Shown here: one piece after another, positions 1 to 7,688 of the stretch
Layout: each line of letters opens with the position of its first letter
Position numbering within the stretch: the stretch's first letter is position 1
NCBI GenBank assembly: GCA_017408885.1
Contig: JAFQTT010000001.1
Location: 82,665 to 146,664 of the forward strand
Length of the DNA: 64,000 nucleotides
Direction: 5' to 3'
Source of the DNA: Methanocorpusculum sp.
Lineage (GTDB): Archaea; Halobacteriota; Methanomicrobia; Methanomicrobiales; Methanocorpusculaceae
Notes under the pieces: model-generated
Told to the model about the DNA's origin: nothing
The model's input: only the letters and a program-made list of their open reading frames with translations
Databases searched by the model: none
Program-made: the position numbers and the translations under genes

Positions 1-36
1 GAGAGTTTGTGGCCATGCCGAGGAACCGGTGAGTAA
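1..36 (+). other. Possible 3' end of an upstream gene
   Basis: The first 36 bases are open in frame 1 from the window edge to a TAA at 34-36, which directly abuts the ATG of the next gene. The other two frames also stop within about 60 bases, so the true frame cannot be decided. If an upstream gene ends here, it is likely co-transcribed with the membrane protein that follows. Confidence 0.25.
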
Positions 37-891
37 ATGGTCTTTGCATCCTTAACTCAGGCCGTAAAAGCTTACGGTAAGATGCCGCATGTCTGGATTT
101 CAGGCATATTCGCAGCCCTTGCAATTCTTCTGACCTACTATCTGGCATTTACGGTAAACGAAGTGGCAGGACTTGCAGTGATGGTTATTTTCTTCTTTGC
201 TTTCCCGTATGTTTTAGCCGGAACCTATGGCGTTCTGATTGATAATAACAAAAAGAAGGGAGCATTTAAGATATATGCCAGATACGGTTTCCGCCGCTGT
301 CTTTTCCCGAATATTCTTCTTGTTCTTCTGACATGGTTCTTAATGAATCTGGCAACAACGCTTCTCCTGCTTTTCGGAGTTCCTGCTGAGATGTCGTTAT
401 ACATCAGCTTCTTTGTGGTTATCCCGCTGGTATTCTTCTGTTACTTCGCAGACATCACAGCAATCCGTCACAACTTAACGATGGGGCAGGCAGTAAGAGA
501 CAGTGCAAAGCGTGTATCTCTTGGTTCTTTCTCGATTACTGCATTCTATCTGATGAACATCGCAGTGCTCTTCTTCGCATCATTCTTCATGTCGTTTGTA
601 ATGAGCTTTGTAGGCTTTGAAGCACTTCTGCCGCTTACTGAAATCAGCGAAGAGGTTCTTCTCTCAATGCCGGTTGAAGAGCTCACTGCTCTTGTTTTGA
701 CACCTGAAATTATCTTTGCATCTGTTGTCTCTCTCGCAGTAACCGCATTTGTCTTTGTGCCGTTCTTTGTCTCCTTTAAGACCTACTTCTTTAAGCGGAT
801 GCTGACTGTATACAATGGTCAGGCATATCACAGACCGGAAGAAGAGGACGGCGAGTACGATGAAAAGGGACGCTGGTTCAAATACAAATAA
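37..891 (+). CDS. Polytopic membrane protein, function unknown
   Basis: A 284-residue integral membrane protein. Hydrophobic segments lie near residues 20-40, 48-68, 92-112, 120-140, 165-195 and 228-255, so about six membrane helices. The C-terminal tail is short, charged and soluble (acidic run near residues 267-275). I see no catalytic motif or transport signature. It is followed by a hairpin terminator and then by convergent mechanosensitive channel genes, so an envelope role is possible but is only inference. The ATG at 37 directly follows a stop codon. Related uncharacterised membrane proteins are common in methanogens, but I cannot name the family with confidence. Confidence 0.7.
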   Translation: MVFASLTQAVKAYGKMPHVWISGIFAALAILLTYYLAFTVNEVAGLAVMVIFFFAFPYVLAGTYGVLIDNNKKKGAFKIYARYGFRRCLFPNILLVLLTWFLMNLATTLLLLFGVPAEMSLYISFFVVIPLVFFCYFADITAIRHNLTMGQAVRDSAKRVSLGSFSITAFYLMNIAVLFFASFFMSFVMSFVGFEALLPLTEISEEVLLSMPVEELTALVLTPEIIFASVVSLAVTAFVFVPFFVSFKTYFFKRMLTVYNGQAYHRPEEEDGEYDEKGRWFKYK

Positions 892-896
892 AAAAG

Positions 897-911
897 AAGG
901 GGAAATCCCTT
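897..911. terminator. Hairpin terminator between convergent genes
   Basis: The sequence AAGGGGAAATCCCTT folds into a six-pair stem (last pair G-T) with an AAA loop. It sits in the gap between the membrane protein gene and the convergent mscS gene and reaches the stop codon of the latter. T-rich tracts lie on both sides (TACTCTTTT to the right; CTTTTTTATTT when read on the minus strand), so it could serve both directions. Confidence 0.45.
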
Positions 912-1918
912 TACTCTTTTACGATTGTTACAACTCTCTGCGGGAACGGGATGTCGATGTTTCTCTCGCGGAAGATTCTGTCTACTTCGCAGTTGACTGC
1001 GTTGATGGCTCCCTTCTTAACCGATGGGGATGCTGCGCAGAAGGTAATCTCGAAGTTTAATGAAGAATCTGCAAACTCCATAAAGAAGACATTCGGTGCG
1101 ACTTCGTTTGAGAAAAGGGTTGTATCCTTCATTGCAGAACGCATTGCCTCGAAGAGACTCTCTCTGACAAGTGCAAGATCCGAGCCGTATGCAACACCGA
1201 TGGTCTCGTGGACAACCATGTACTCAGTCGGCTTTGAGTAGTTGATGATAATGTCTGCAGAAACACTGGAGTTTGGAATGGTCATGAGCTGGTTGTCTGC
1301 GGTCATGATGCGGGTGCTTCTGATTCCAACGTGTACTACCTGACCATAGTTTCCGCTGATAGATACCCAGTCGCCTTCGTTAAACGGCATGTCTGCATTA
1401 AGCATGAATCCGCTGAAGATGTTTCCAATGATGTCCTGAGCTGCTAATGCAACGGCGATTCCGGCAACGCCCGCGCCTGCGAGAAGCGGGGTGATATCAA
1501 TCGCAAGGGCCCCTAAAATCATGAAGAGACCAATCATCCAGATGAGAATCTTTGCGATGAACAGGACCAGAGGGCAGAATTTCTTCATGTTCTCATTTGC
1601 GGAGCACATGACTACATTGACCAGTCTTGTTGCCAGACGGTGTGCGGCCCAGGTTCCGATGAGAATACAGATGGCTGCAAAGTACATTGCCTCAAACGGA
1701 ATCAGTTCAAAGAAGTGGCCGGAGATGGTGATGTAGACTGTTGCGACAAGAACATAGAGTACTGCCGGCAGTCCAAGCGCGGTAATTACTGCCTGGAAAA
1801 TTCCGGGTTTTGTTTTGGCAATCATAAGGCGCGTTACCAGAAATACCAGTAAAGCAACGGCAAATCCGATTACCAGATCGATACATCCAACAAAAATATC
1901 GTTTGCCTCAATCATCAT
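911..1918 (-). CDS. MscS-family mechanosensitive channel (second of tandem pair)
   Basis: Small-conductance mechanosensitive channel of the MscS family, expected to open under membrane tension and release solutes during hypo-osmotic shock. The protein has N-terminal membrane helices, then the pore-lining TM3 region rich in Ala and Gly (GAGVAGIAVALAAQDIIGN), then the beta domain (EGDWVSISGNYGQV) and the cytoplasmic alpha/beta domain. A GTG at 1939 would add seven residues, but the ATG at 1918 gives a 335-residue protein that aligns from its first residue with the upstream paralogue, which is also 335 residues, so I chose 1918. It lies 36 bases after that paralogue and is probably co-transcribed with it. 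Confidence 0.9.
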   Translation of the reverse strand: MMIEANDIFVGCIDLVIGFAVALLVFLVTRLMIAKTKPGIFQAVITALGLPAVLYVLVATVYITISGHFFELIPFEAMYFAAICILIGTWAAHRLATRLVNVVMCSANENMKKFCPLVLFIAKILIWMIGLFMILGALAIDITPLLAGAGVAGIAVALAAQDIIGNIFSGFMLNADMPFNEGDWVSISGNYGQVVHVGIRSTRIMTADNQLMTIPNSSVSADIIINYSKPTEYMVVHETIGVAYGSDLALVRESLFEAMRSAMKDTTLFSNEVAPNVFFMEFADSSLNFEITFCAASPSVKKGAINAVNCEVDRIFRERNIDIPFPQRVVTIVKE

Positions 1919-1954
1919 CCTTATATTTGACTGAGGCACTTTATCTTTTTCTGA

Positions 1955-2962
1955 TTATTCTGTATCTTTATTTATAGTTATCACACGCTGCGGGAATGGA
2001 ATCTCAATTCCGCGCTCACGGAAAATCCTGATGACCTCAGTATTCACCGCGTCTGCTGCGTCACGTCTGACGTGGGTTGATGCAGCACCGAATGTCAGTT
2101 CAAATATCAGCGCAGAGTCACCAAACTCCATGAAGTCAACCTCGGTCTCGATTTCCGCAGAAAGGGCGGATGACTTCTCTGCTGCGGATGCCACAGCGTC
2201 ATGCAGGCTCTGTTTTACAAGCATAACATCCGAATCATAGGCAACCCCGACATTCTCGCGGATTAAGAGAGCTTCGGCAGGCTTTGAGTAGTTCATGATG
2301 ATGTTGTTTGAAATCATAGAGTTTGGAATAATCATCATCTGGCTGTCTTCAGTCATGATGCGGGTGCTTCGAAGACCTACGTGGAGAACGCGCCCATAGG
2401 TATTGCTCAGATACACCCAGTCTCCCTCTGTAAACGGACCGTCTGTATAGAGCACTATCCCGCCGAAGATGTTTCCGAGAAAATCCTGTGCAGCTAATGC
2501 TGCTGCGATTCCAACAACTCCGGCACTTGCAAGAAGCGGAGTGATATCAATCTTAAGCGTTGCAAGAATCATAAAGATTCCTGTTGCCAGGATAAGAATC
2601 TCTGCGGCAAACTTTGCAACAGGAACTGCTCTGCGATTTTTATCTTTCCTGCTTGAAAATGCATGTTCAATTAGATAGAGCACTGTTCGATACACAGCCC
2701 AAGTGCCTAGAAGAATTCCAATTGCTGAAAAATATCTGTCTTCCAGAGATATGTACTCGGGAAATGCAGTTGAGATAACTGCATATGCGGTAAGCAGACC
2801 TACGCAGACCATAATCGGTGCATACAATGCTTTGACTACTGCTTTTGCATTCCCTTTTGTCCTTTGAATTAGAATTCGTTTTGCGGCATAAGCGGCACAA
2901 ATCACAGTAAATCCGATGAGGAAAATAATAATACTCTGAATGGCTGTATCAGACGTTAGCAT
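1955..2962 (-). CDS. MscS-family mechanosensitive channel (first of tandem pair)
   Basis: A 335-residue MscS channel closely related to the gene that follows it. It shows the same plan: membrane helices, the pore helix LLASAGVVGIAAALAAQDFL, the beta-domain motif EGDWVYLSNTYGRV, and a conserved C-terminal signature (FRERGIEIPFPQRVITI). The tandem pair reflects a local duplication. Differences are concentrated in the first two membrane helices, so the two channels may differ in tension threshold or partner; that is inference. Upstream is about 90 bases of A/T-rich sequence before the mer stop codon on the same strand, which can hold a promoter. Confidence 0.9.
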   Translation of the reverse strand: MLTSDTAIQSIIIFLIGFTVICAAYAAKRILIQRTKGNAKAVVKALYAPIMVCVGLLTAYAVISTAFPEYISLEDRYFSAIGILLGTWAVYRTVLYLIEHAFSSRKDKNRRAVPVAKFAAEILILATGIFMILATLKIDITPLLASAGVVGIAAALAAQDFLGNIFGGIVLYTDGPFTEGDWVYLSNTYGRVLHVGLRSTRIMTEDSQMMIIPNSMISNNIIMNYSKPAEALLIRENVGVAYDSDVMLVKQSLHDAVASAAEKSSALSAEIETEVDFMEFGDSALIFELTFGAASTHVRRDAADAVNTEVIRIFRERGIEIPFPQRVITINKDTE

Positions 2963-3051
2963 ATCTGACTGTTTGTCAGAGAATACAAAAGCACTTTAGA
3001 AAGCGGCAGAGAAAATAGCTGGAAAATATTGTGTAAATGGGTTTCCCCAAT

Positions 3052-4035
3052 TTACATAATCTTTCCGAGCAGGCGGATAGAGTTGGTCATGTCCGGTCCA
3101 AGCGGGGAACCGAAGATGATCTGGGTAACGCCGGCTGCGGTTAAGTCTTCACACTTCTGGCGGATGTCGTCTGGGGTACCGCAGATGGTGAATGCGTTGA
3201 GTTCTGCGTCAGTGACGAGCTCGTTGACAGACTTGAAGTCGAAGCGTGCGAGTGCGTCCTTGATCTTTGCAACGTTGTTGAGGTCGAGGCCGTGGCGCTG
3301 GAGAAGTGCTTCCGGAGATCCTGCTGCAATGAATGCAGAGACAATCTTTGCTGCCTTCTTTGCCTTCTTCTCGTCCTTGTCGATGGAGAGTGCAGTGTAT
3401 GCACCAACGTCGAATCCCTTCTTGCCGACAGATTCACATGCTGCCTTGATGATTGGGATTGCAACTTCGAAGTCCTTCGGGTTGGATGCATTGATGAGTG
3501 CTCCGTCTCCCTTAAGACCTGCGAGCTCGAGTACTTTCGGACCCTGTGCACCGACGTAGATTGGGATGCCCTTCTTTCCTGGGAGGGTAACACCGGTCAG
3601 CTTTGCACCGTCGTAGTCGAAGAATGCCTTGCCGGACTTCTTGAGTTCTGCACCAGAGGTGAGTTCGCGGATGGTGTCGATTGCGTCACCGAGTCTTCCG
3701 ACTGGCTTCTCTGGGTTGATGCAGAGCTTTGGAAGAGTGGAGAGGTCACCTGGGCCGATACCGAGGGTTGCACGGCCGTCGGAGATCTCATTGAGGGTGC
3801 AGGCGAAGGATGCCATTGCTGCCGGGGTGTCGGTGAATGCGTTCATGATTCCCGGACCCATCTTCATGGTGGTGGTTGCCTGTGCGACTGCGGTTAAGAC
3901 TGCGTAGCAGTGTCTGTTGTTGTAGTGGTTGGTGATCCAGGCGTAGTCGATGTCTTTGCTCTCTGCGAGTTTACAGTAGTCAACGACTTTCTTAACATTA
4001 ATGTTTCCTGGAACAAATTCAATTCCGTAAGTCAT
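3052..4035 (-). CDS. mer: 5,10-methylenetetrahydromethanopterin reductase (Mer)
   Basis: F420-dependent reductase that converts methylene-H4MPT to methyl-H4MPT, a core cytoplasmic step of hydrogenotrophic methanogenesis. The 327-residue protein has the expected family length and the luciferase-like TIM-barrel features: the N-terminal strand YGIEFVPG, YAWITNHYNNRHCY around residues 35-48, the segment MKMGPGIMNAFTDTPA, LGIGPGDLSTLPKL, and the C-terminal ITQIIFGSPLGPD-like strand. A GAGGTG Shine-Dalgarno sequence lies just before the ATG and an AT-rich TATA-like element lies further upstream, as expected of a highly expressed gene. It stands alone and not in an operon with other methanogenesis genes. 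Confidence 0.95.
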   Translation of the reverse strand: MTYGIEFVPGNINVKKVVDYCKLAESKDIDYAWITNHYNNRHCYAVLTAVAQATTTMKMGPGIMNAFTDTPAAMASFACTLNEISDGRATLGIGPGDLSTLPKLCINPEKPVGRLGDAIDTIRELTSGAELKKSGKAFFDYDGAKLTGVTLPGKKGIPIYVGAQGPKVLELAGLKGDGALINASNPKDFEVAIPIIKAACESVGKKGFDVGAYTALSIDKDEKKAKKAAKIVSAFIAAGSPEALLQRHGLDLNNVAKIKDALARFDFKSVNELVTDAELNAFTICGTPDDIRQKCEDLTAAGVTQIIFGSPLGPDMTNSIRLLGKIM

Positions 4036-4046
4036 AGTTCTTTACA

Positions 4047-4086
4047 CCTCATTCTAAAAGTTTCATTCCTCAACATAAATATATTC
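4047..4086 (-). promoter_or_regulatory. mer promoter and ribosome binding site
   Basis: Read on the minus strand, AATATATTTATG (about 4073-4084) is a TATA-like element and GAGGTG (4047-4052) is a strong match to the archaeal anti-Shine-Dalgarno sequence, 11 bases before the ATG. The spacing allows a short leader. This differs from the apparently leaderless genes elsewhere in the window. Confidence 0.45.
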
Positions 4087-4178
4087 TGATTTATCAGAGC
4101 AAACGCCGCCAGAATATCAGCCGGATTTTCTCTCGCGAAAAAAAGTTCAAAAACAGGCGTATTTGTATGCGCTTTGAG

Positions 4179-4250
4179 TGGACCTGCCGGGGATCGAACC
4201 CGGTTCTTCGGGTTCGAAGCCCGAAAGGATATCCACTACCCCACAAGTCC
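4179..4250 (-). tRNA. tRNA-Arg (anticodon UCG)
   Basis: A complete 72-nt cloverleaf on the minus strand. The acceptor stem pairs GGACTTG with CAGGTCC (one G-T pair), followed by discriminator A. The D arm carries GGTAGTGGAT, the anticodon stem TCGGG/CCCGA closes the loop CTTCGAA with UCG at 34-36, and the T arm is CCGGG-TTCGATC-CCCGG. CCA is not encoded. No intron is seen. Confidence 0.95.
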
Positions 4251-4291
4251 TTGACAGTACATGTATGTGCTTCTTCCTTTTACCCCTGTTG

Positions 4292-4299
4292 ATTTAATA
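4292..4299 (+). promoter_or_regulatory. TATA-like box, probable leaderless start
   Basis: ATTTAATA is centred about 27 bases before the ATG of the following deaminase-family gene. That distance would place transcription initiation at or near the start codon, and no Shine-Dalgarno sequence is seen between them. Confidence 0.4.
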
Positions 4300-4322
4300 C
4301 TGAGATACGCCAAATGTAATGT

Positions 4323-4754
4323 ATGGTTTTATCTTCATCTCTAATCCGCGCCAGGCTTGAGAATGGAACCCTTGGAATCGAGCCGTTTGCAGAAGAATCT
4401 CTTCAGCCCTCCTCATATGACCTCAGAAGTGCAGAAGATATTGTCATTAAAAAAGGAGAATTAACCCTTGTCCCGACATTAGAGTTCGTATCTCTCCCTG
4501 ATGATCTCTGCGCAATGCTTTGGGGGCGTTCGTCATTTGGCAGAAAAGGCATTACTTTGGGCGCAGGCTACATCGATCCAGGATTTCGGGGAAACTTAAC
4601 CCTCTGCATGGTAAACAACGGCACAGAGGATATCGAAGTTACCAAAGGCATGCGGGTTGTACAGATGCTGATTCATACTGTTGAAGGCAAAGTCGAGTCT
4701 GCATACAACGGTCAGTATCAGGACAGCCATGGAGTTGTTGAATCAAAACTGTAA
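4323..4754 (+). CDS. dCTP deaminase / dUTPase family protein
   Basis: A 143-residue protein of the trimeric dUTPase-dCTP deaminase fold, which controls dUTP/dCTP pools. Family marks are LQPSSYDLR near residues 26-34, the nucleotide-binding motif WGRSSFGRKG near 68-77, and AGYIDPGFRG near 81-90. It is shorter than typical Dcd (about 170-200 residues). In E. coli Dcd the catalytic glutamate follows the IDPG motif (CIVLEF); the equivalent segment here reads NLTLCM, so Cys replaces Glu. The Asp of YIDPG, needed by dUTPases, is kept. The protein may therefore be mainly a dUTPase; I leave the symbol empty. Its 3' end overlaps the convergent permease gene by 12 bases. Confidence 0.8.
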   Translation: MVLSSSLIRARLENGTLGIEPFAEESLQPSSYDLRSAEDIVIKKGELTLVPTLEFVSLPDDLCAMLWGRSSFGRKGITLGAGYIDPGFRGNLTLCMVNNGTEDIEVTKGMRVVQMLIHTVEGKVESAYNGQYQDSHGVVESKL

Positions 4755-5975
4755 AAGCCCAAGCGAAAACAGCATTACAGGAATCATAATCGCACCCATA
4801 CAGTAAAGCCTTGGGATTCCAAGTTTTGCCGGAATTATACCTACGGCTGATGCAAGGACAAGAAGCATCAGCCCGAAAGGTCCGGAAAACACCGCTGTTA
4901 GAATTATCAGAAATCCCAGAACATATGCCGAAAGCATCCTCTGATTAACTTTTGCCATGTATTTTCCAGTCTTTGAAAAAAGGACTGTCAGTATGTATGC
5001 AAAAACGGCAGCGATTCCTGCTGCTGCCAGCAGCATGAATATGTTTGGAAGCGGAAACTCTGCTGCCGCCGCAAGAGCACCAGAGCGCATACGCCCGACG
5101 GCGTACAGCGCAGCTATTCCTAATACCGCATTTGCAGTATTTGCGGCAGACGTTGCAAGCAGATATCCGCGCGGATTTTTCGACTCATAATCTCCGCTTT
5201 TATGAAACGCCAGAAGCGCATTCGCTGTCCCGCTCGAAAATCCGGGAAGCCATCCAACTACAGCTCCGGCAGCAGTGCCCTTAATTGTATTTGTCACAGT
5301 TTCAATTTTTGATACAAAAAGCCCTGAAAATTTCTGCTCAACGGTTTGCGGGGCAGCATTTAGAGCATGCAGAAGGACTGGTATTCCAAATAGCCCTGTT
5401 AAGAGCGGAAGCAGAACCTCGCCTGCCCCAAACACTCCAAACGAAAAGTAGGAAAACCTCATCGAAAAGACTCCGAGGATGCCTGATACCAGAAAGAGCA
5501 TAAATGCCCAGGCAGGTGTCTTTGAATATACAATCAAAAGACCTGCTGCTGTTAGAATCACAAGACCTATCGCCCAGTCAATCTCTGTCTGGAACAGAGG
5601 CAGAATAAAATAAAACGCTGCAAATATTGGAAGTGCATAAACAAATCCGAACAGACTTCCAAGCGCTGAAAGTCTTACTGCTTCTTCTCCGTTTCCGCTC
5701 AAATACAGCTGATGTGCCGGAAGGACTGACAAAACAGTGTCTGCATCAGGTACGCCGATGAATGTTGACGGTACTGCATCCAGAAAAGTATGCACAACCA
5801 TGCATGAGATAAGAAGACAGCAGATTCCTTCTGCTCCAAACACCAAAGAAAGCGGGACTGCTGCAGCAGATATCACTCCGGCAAACGTATTTGTGTGAAG
5901 TCCGGGCACAAGTCCTGATAGAGTGCCGAGAATAACACCTGCGAGTGTTCCAAGCAGAAGAGACAGCATATACAT
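4743..5975 (-). CDS. TctA/DUF112-family membrane permease
   Basis: A 410-residue polytopic protein with about ten or more hydrophobic helices. The N-terminal GxxxGxxPGLHTNT-like segment (GTLSGLVPGLHTNT, residues 18-31) and the internal repeat GAVVGWLPGFSSGTANALLA near residue 240 match the two glycine-rich motifs of TctA-type permeases of the tripartite tricarboxylate family. No TctB or periplasmic TctC gene is nearby, so this is an orphan permease, as is usual in archaea, and the substrate cannot be predicted. The gene runs convergently into the deaminase-family gene, sharing 12 bases, and diverges from hemD with a 48-base promoter region between them. Confidence 0.75.
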   Translation of the reverse strand: MYMLSLLLGTLAGVILGTLSGLVPGLHTNTFAGVISAAAVPLSLVFGAEGICCLLISCMVVHTFLDAVPSTFIGVPDADTVLSVLPAHQLYLSGNGEEAVRLSALGSLFGFVYALPIFAAFYFILPLFQTEIDWAIGLVILTAAGLLIVYSKTPAWAFMLFLVSGILGVFSMRFSYFSFGVFGAGEVLLPLLTGLFGIPVLLHALNAAPQTVEQKFSGLFVSKIETVTNTIKGTAAGAVVGWLPGFSSGTANALLAFHKSGDYESKNPRGYLLATSAANTANAVLGIAALYAVGRMRSGALAAAAEFPLPNIFMLLAAAGIAAVFAYILTVLFSKTGKYMAKVNQRMLSAYVLGFLIILTAVFSGPFGLMLLVLASAVGIIPAKLGIPRLYCMGAIMIPVMLFSLGLLQF

Positions 5976-5979
5976 TCAT

Positions 5980-6001
5980 ACGCATGCGTCGGTTATTTAA
6001 T
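5980..6001. promoter_or_regulatory. Divergent promoter region with palindrome and hemD TATA box
   Basis: The perfect 10-base palindrome ACGCATGCGT (5980-5989) lies between the divergent permease and hemD genes. TTATTTAAT (5993-6001) is centred about 27 bases before the hemD ATG, which suggests a leaderless hemD transcript. The palindrome is a candidate regulator site, but its short length makes chance possible. Confidence 0.35.
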
Positions 6002-6023
6002 TTGGCACGTCAATACTTCTCTT

Positions 6024-6719
6024 ATGATTATCGCCATCACCCAGCATGCCGGAGCTGTGGAAGACGAGGCAATTTGCGAGAAGTACGCTCACAAAGCAAA
6101 GTTCGTTTCTCCTGCCAGGTATCAGGAAAATGCTGAAGAGATTGGAAAGTTCGTCACAGCTGCAAACAACCGCGAGTTTGACGCTATCTTCTTCCCAAGC
6201 GCACTTGCCGCAGAAAAGCTCGGAGCTTTAATCGATCCGCGTCTTGCAACCAAAGTCCGTATGATTGCAAACGGCCCGCAGACTGCAAAGGACCTCCACA
6301 ACGTAGGTCTTGCCGCTGAGATGCTTCCGTTCTACTACTCTCGTGATTTGGTCCCGTATCTTGGAAAATGGATTCGCGGCAAAAAAATCGCAATCCCAAG
6401 AGCAGACTACACATATCCTAAACTTGCCGAAGACATCGAGCGCGCAGGCGGAATCCCGTTCGAGTTCCACTGTTTCGAACTTGCTCCAACCAACGAACCG
6501 CTCGATCTTGACGGATGCGGCGCTGTCCTTTTCACAAGCCCTGAGGTGTTTGAGATGTCCAGACTTCCGAAGGTAAAAGACATGATAATGATAGCTATCG
6601 GAGACGTAACAGCGAGTGCAATGATGTATGGAGGATGCCCTCCGTCTGTTGTGGGCGACGGATCTGTTGAAGGGTCTCTTATCGCATTAAACTCTTATCT
6701 CTGGACGGAGCGTTTCTAA
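6024..6719 (+). CDS. hemD: Uroporphyrinogen-III synthase (HemD)
   Basis: Cyclises hydroxymethylbilane to uroporphyrinogen III with inversion of ring D, the branch point for cobamides, F430, sirohaem and haem; F430 makes it essential to a methanogen. The 231-residue protein has the two-domain HemD plan: an N-terminal strand with ITQHAG, ANGPQTAKDL near the domain hinge (residues 88-97), a second domain with KKIAIPRADYTYPKLAEDIE, and the C-terminal LFTSPEVFEMS and AIGDVTASAM segments. HemD sequences diverge strongly, so the call rests on the overall pattern. The stop is one base before the ATG of the pseudouridine synthase gene, so the two are surely co-transcribed. Confidence 0.88.
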   Translation: MIIAITQHAGAVEDEAICEKYAHKAKFVSPARYQENAEEIGKFVTAANNREFDAIFFPSALAAEKLGALIDPRLATKVRMIANGPQTAKDLHNVGLAAEMLPFYYSRDLVPYLGKWIRGKKIAIPRADYTYPKLAEDIERAGGIPFEFHCFELAPTNEPLDLDGCGAVLFTSPEVFEMSRLPKVKDMIMIAIGDVTASAMMYGGCPPSVVGDGSVEGSLIALNSYLWTERF

Positions 6720-6720
6720 G

Positions 6721-7563
6721 ATGGGATACACGGGGATTCTCCTCGTTGACAAACCGCGCGGCCCGTCAAGTCATCAGGTGGCCGCATGGGTGGGCGACAT
6801 GCTTGGATGCAGTGTCGGCCACTCAGGAACACTTGATCCTATGGTTTCCGGCGTCCTTGTGGTCATGCTTGGAAAAGCTGTAAAACTGGCGCCCCTTCTT
6901 CTGCAGCACGAAAAGGAGTATATTGCCTGTATGCGGCTTCATGCAGATGTTGACCGCGAGACTGTCGAGCGCGTGGTAAAAGGATTTACAGGCCGCGTAT
7001 ATCAGAGACCTCCGCGTCGTTCTGCTGTTAAGCGTGCGCTTCGAATCCGCGTCATATACCGCATCGAGGTTCTCGACATGCAGGGACGTTTAGTTTTGCT
7101 TCGTATCCGCTGCGAGGCAGGAACGTATATCAGAAGCGTGTGTGTGCACATTGGAAACGTTCTCGGGTGCGGAGGTCAGATGATTGAACTGCGCCGTACA
7201 ATGTCTGGCGGGTTTACAGCTGACGAATCCTATACTCTGCATGAAATCCGTGATGCGGTTGAATCCGGCAATACTGCTCTTTTGGAACAGATGATTCTGC
7301 CTCCTGAAAAAGCCATCTCCGATATTCCGAAAATCGTAATACGTGATCGTGCAGCCGATGCGGTTGCACACGGCGCATCTCTTGCATCACCCGGTGTTTT
7401 ATCTGTTGAAAAGTTCAAGGCAAACCAGAGTGTTGTTCTGGTAACAGAGGGCGGAAAACTCGTTGCTCTTTCAAAGGCGCTGTTTGACTCGGATAAAATG
7501 CCTGTTGGACAGCATGGAATTGTTGCTGTTCCAACGCGTGTTTTTGCAGAGCCAATGCGCTAA
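6721..7563 (+). CDS. truB: tRNA/rRNA pseudouridine synthase Cbf5/TruB
   Basis: Archaeal Cbf5/TruB homologue that isomerises U55 in tRNA and, as the catalytic subunit of H/ACA ribonucleoproteins, rRNA uridines. The catalytic Asp is in HSGTLDPMVSGV (near residue 40), followed by the RPPRRSAVKR loop and the conserved RCEAGTYIRS segment. A C-terminal PUA domain starts near residue 200 (IPKIVIRDRAADAVAHGASL). At 280 residues it is shorter than many archaeal Cbf5 proteins (about 320-340), mainly because it starts directly at the GILLVDKP strand. One base separates it from hemD. Confidence 0.92.
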   Translation: MGYTGILLVDKPRGPSSHQVAAWVGDMLGCSVGHSGTLDPMVSGVLVVMLGKAVKLAPLLLQHEKEYIACMRLHADVDRETVERVVKGFTGRVYQRPPRRSAVKRALRIRVIYRIEVLDMQGRLVLLRIRCEAGTYIRSVCVHIGNVLGCGGQMIELRRTMSGGFTADESYTLHEIRDAVESGNTALLEQMILPPEKAISDIPKIVIRDRAADAVAHGASLASPGVLSVEKFKANQSVVLVTEGGKLVALSKALFDSDKMPVGQHGIVAVPTRVFAEPMR

Positions 7564-7603
7564 GTTAATATGTCGGCACATCCAATATGATATGCCGATT
7601 TAG

Positions 7604-7687
7604 GCTGAGGTAGTCTAGTGGTAGGGCGCGGGCCTGGAAAGCCCGTGAGGCGAAAGTCTCTCGTGAGTTCAAGTCTCACCCTCAGCG
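7604..7687 (+). tRNA. tRNA-Ser (anticodon GGA)
   Basis: An 84-nt class II tRNA. The acceptor GCTGAGG pairs with CCTCAGC and the discriminator is G, as is normal for archaeal tRNA-Ser. The anticodon loop CTGGAAA gives GGA at 34-36 within the GCGGGC/GCCCGT stem. The long variable arm (TGAGGCGAAAGTCTC region) and T arm GTGAG-TTCAAGT-CTCAC are present. CCA is not encoded. The gene ends one base before the stop codon of the convergent LysR gene. Confidence 0.95.
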
Positions 7688-7688
7688 C

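Noticed and set aside
3029..3907. Several long open frames antisense to mer
   Set aside because: They are Ser-rich or Cys-rich mirror frames of a strongly biased gene. mer has a promoter, ribosome site and full family length.
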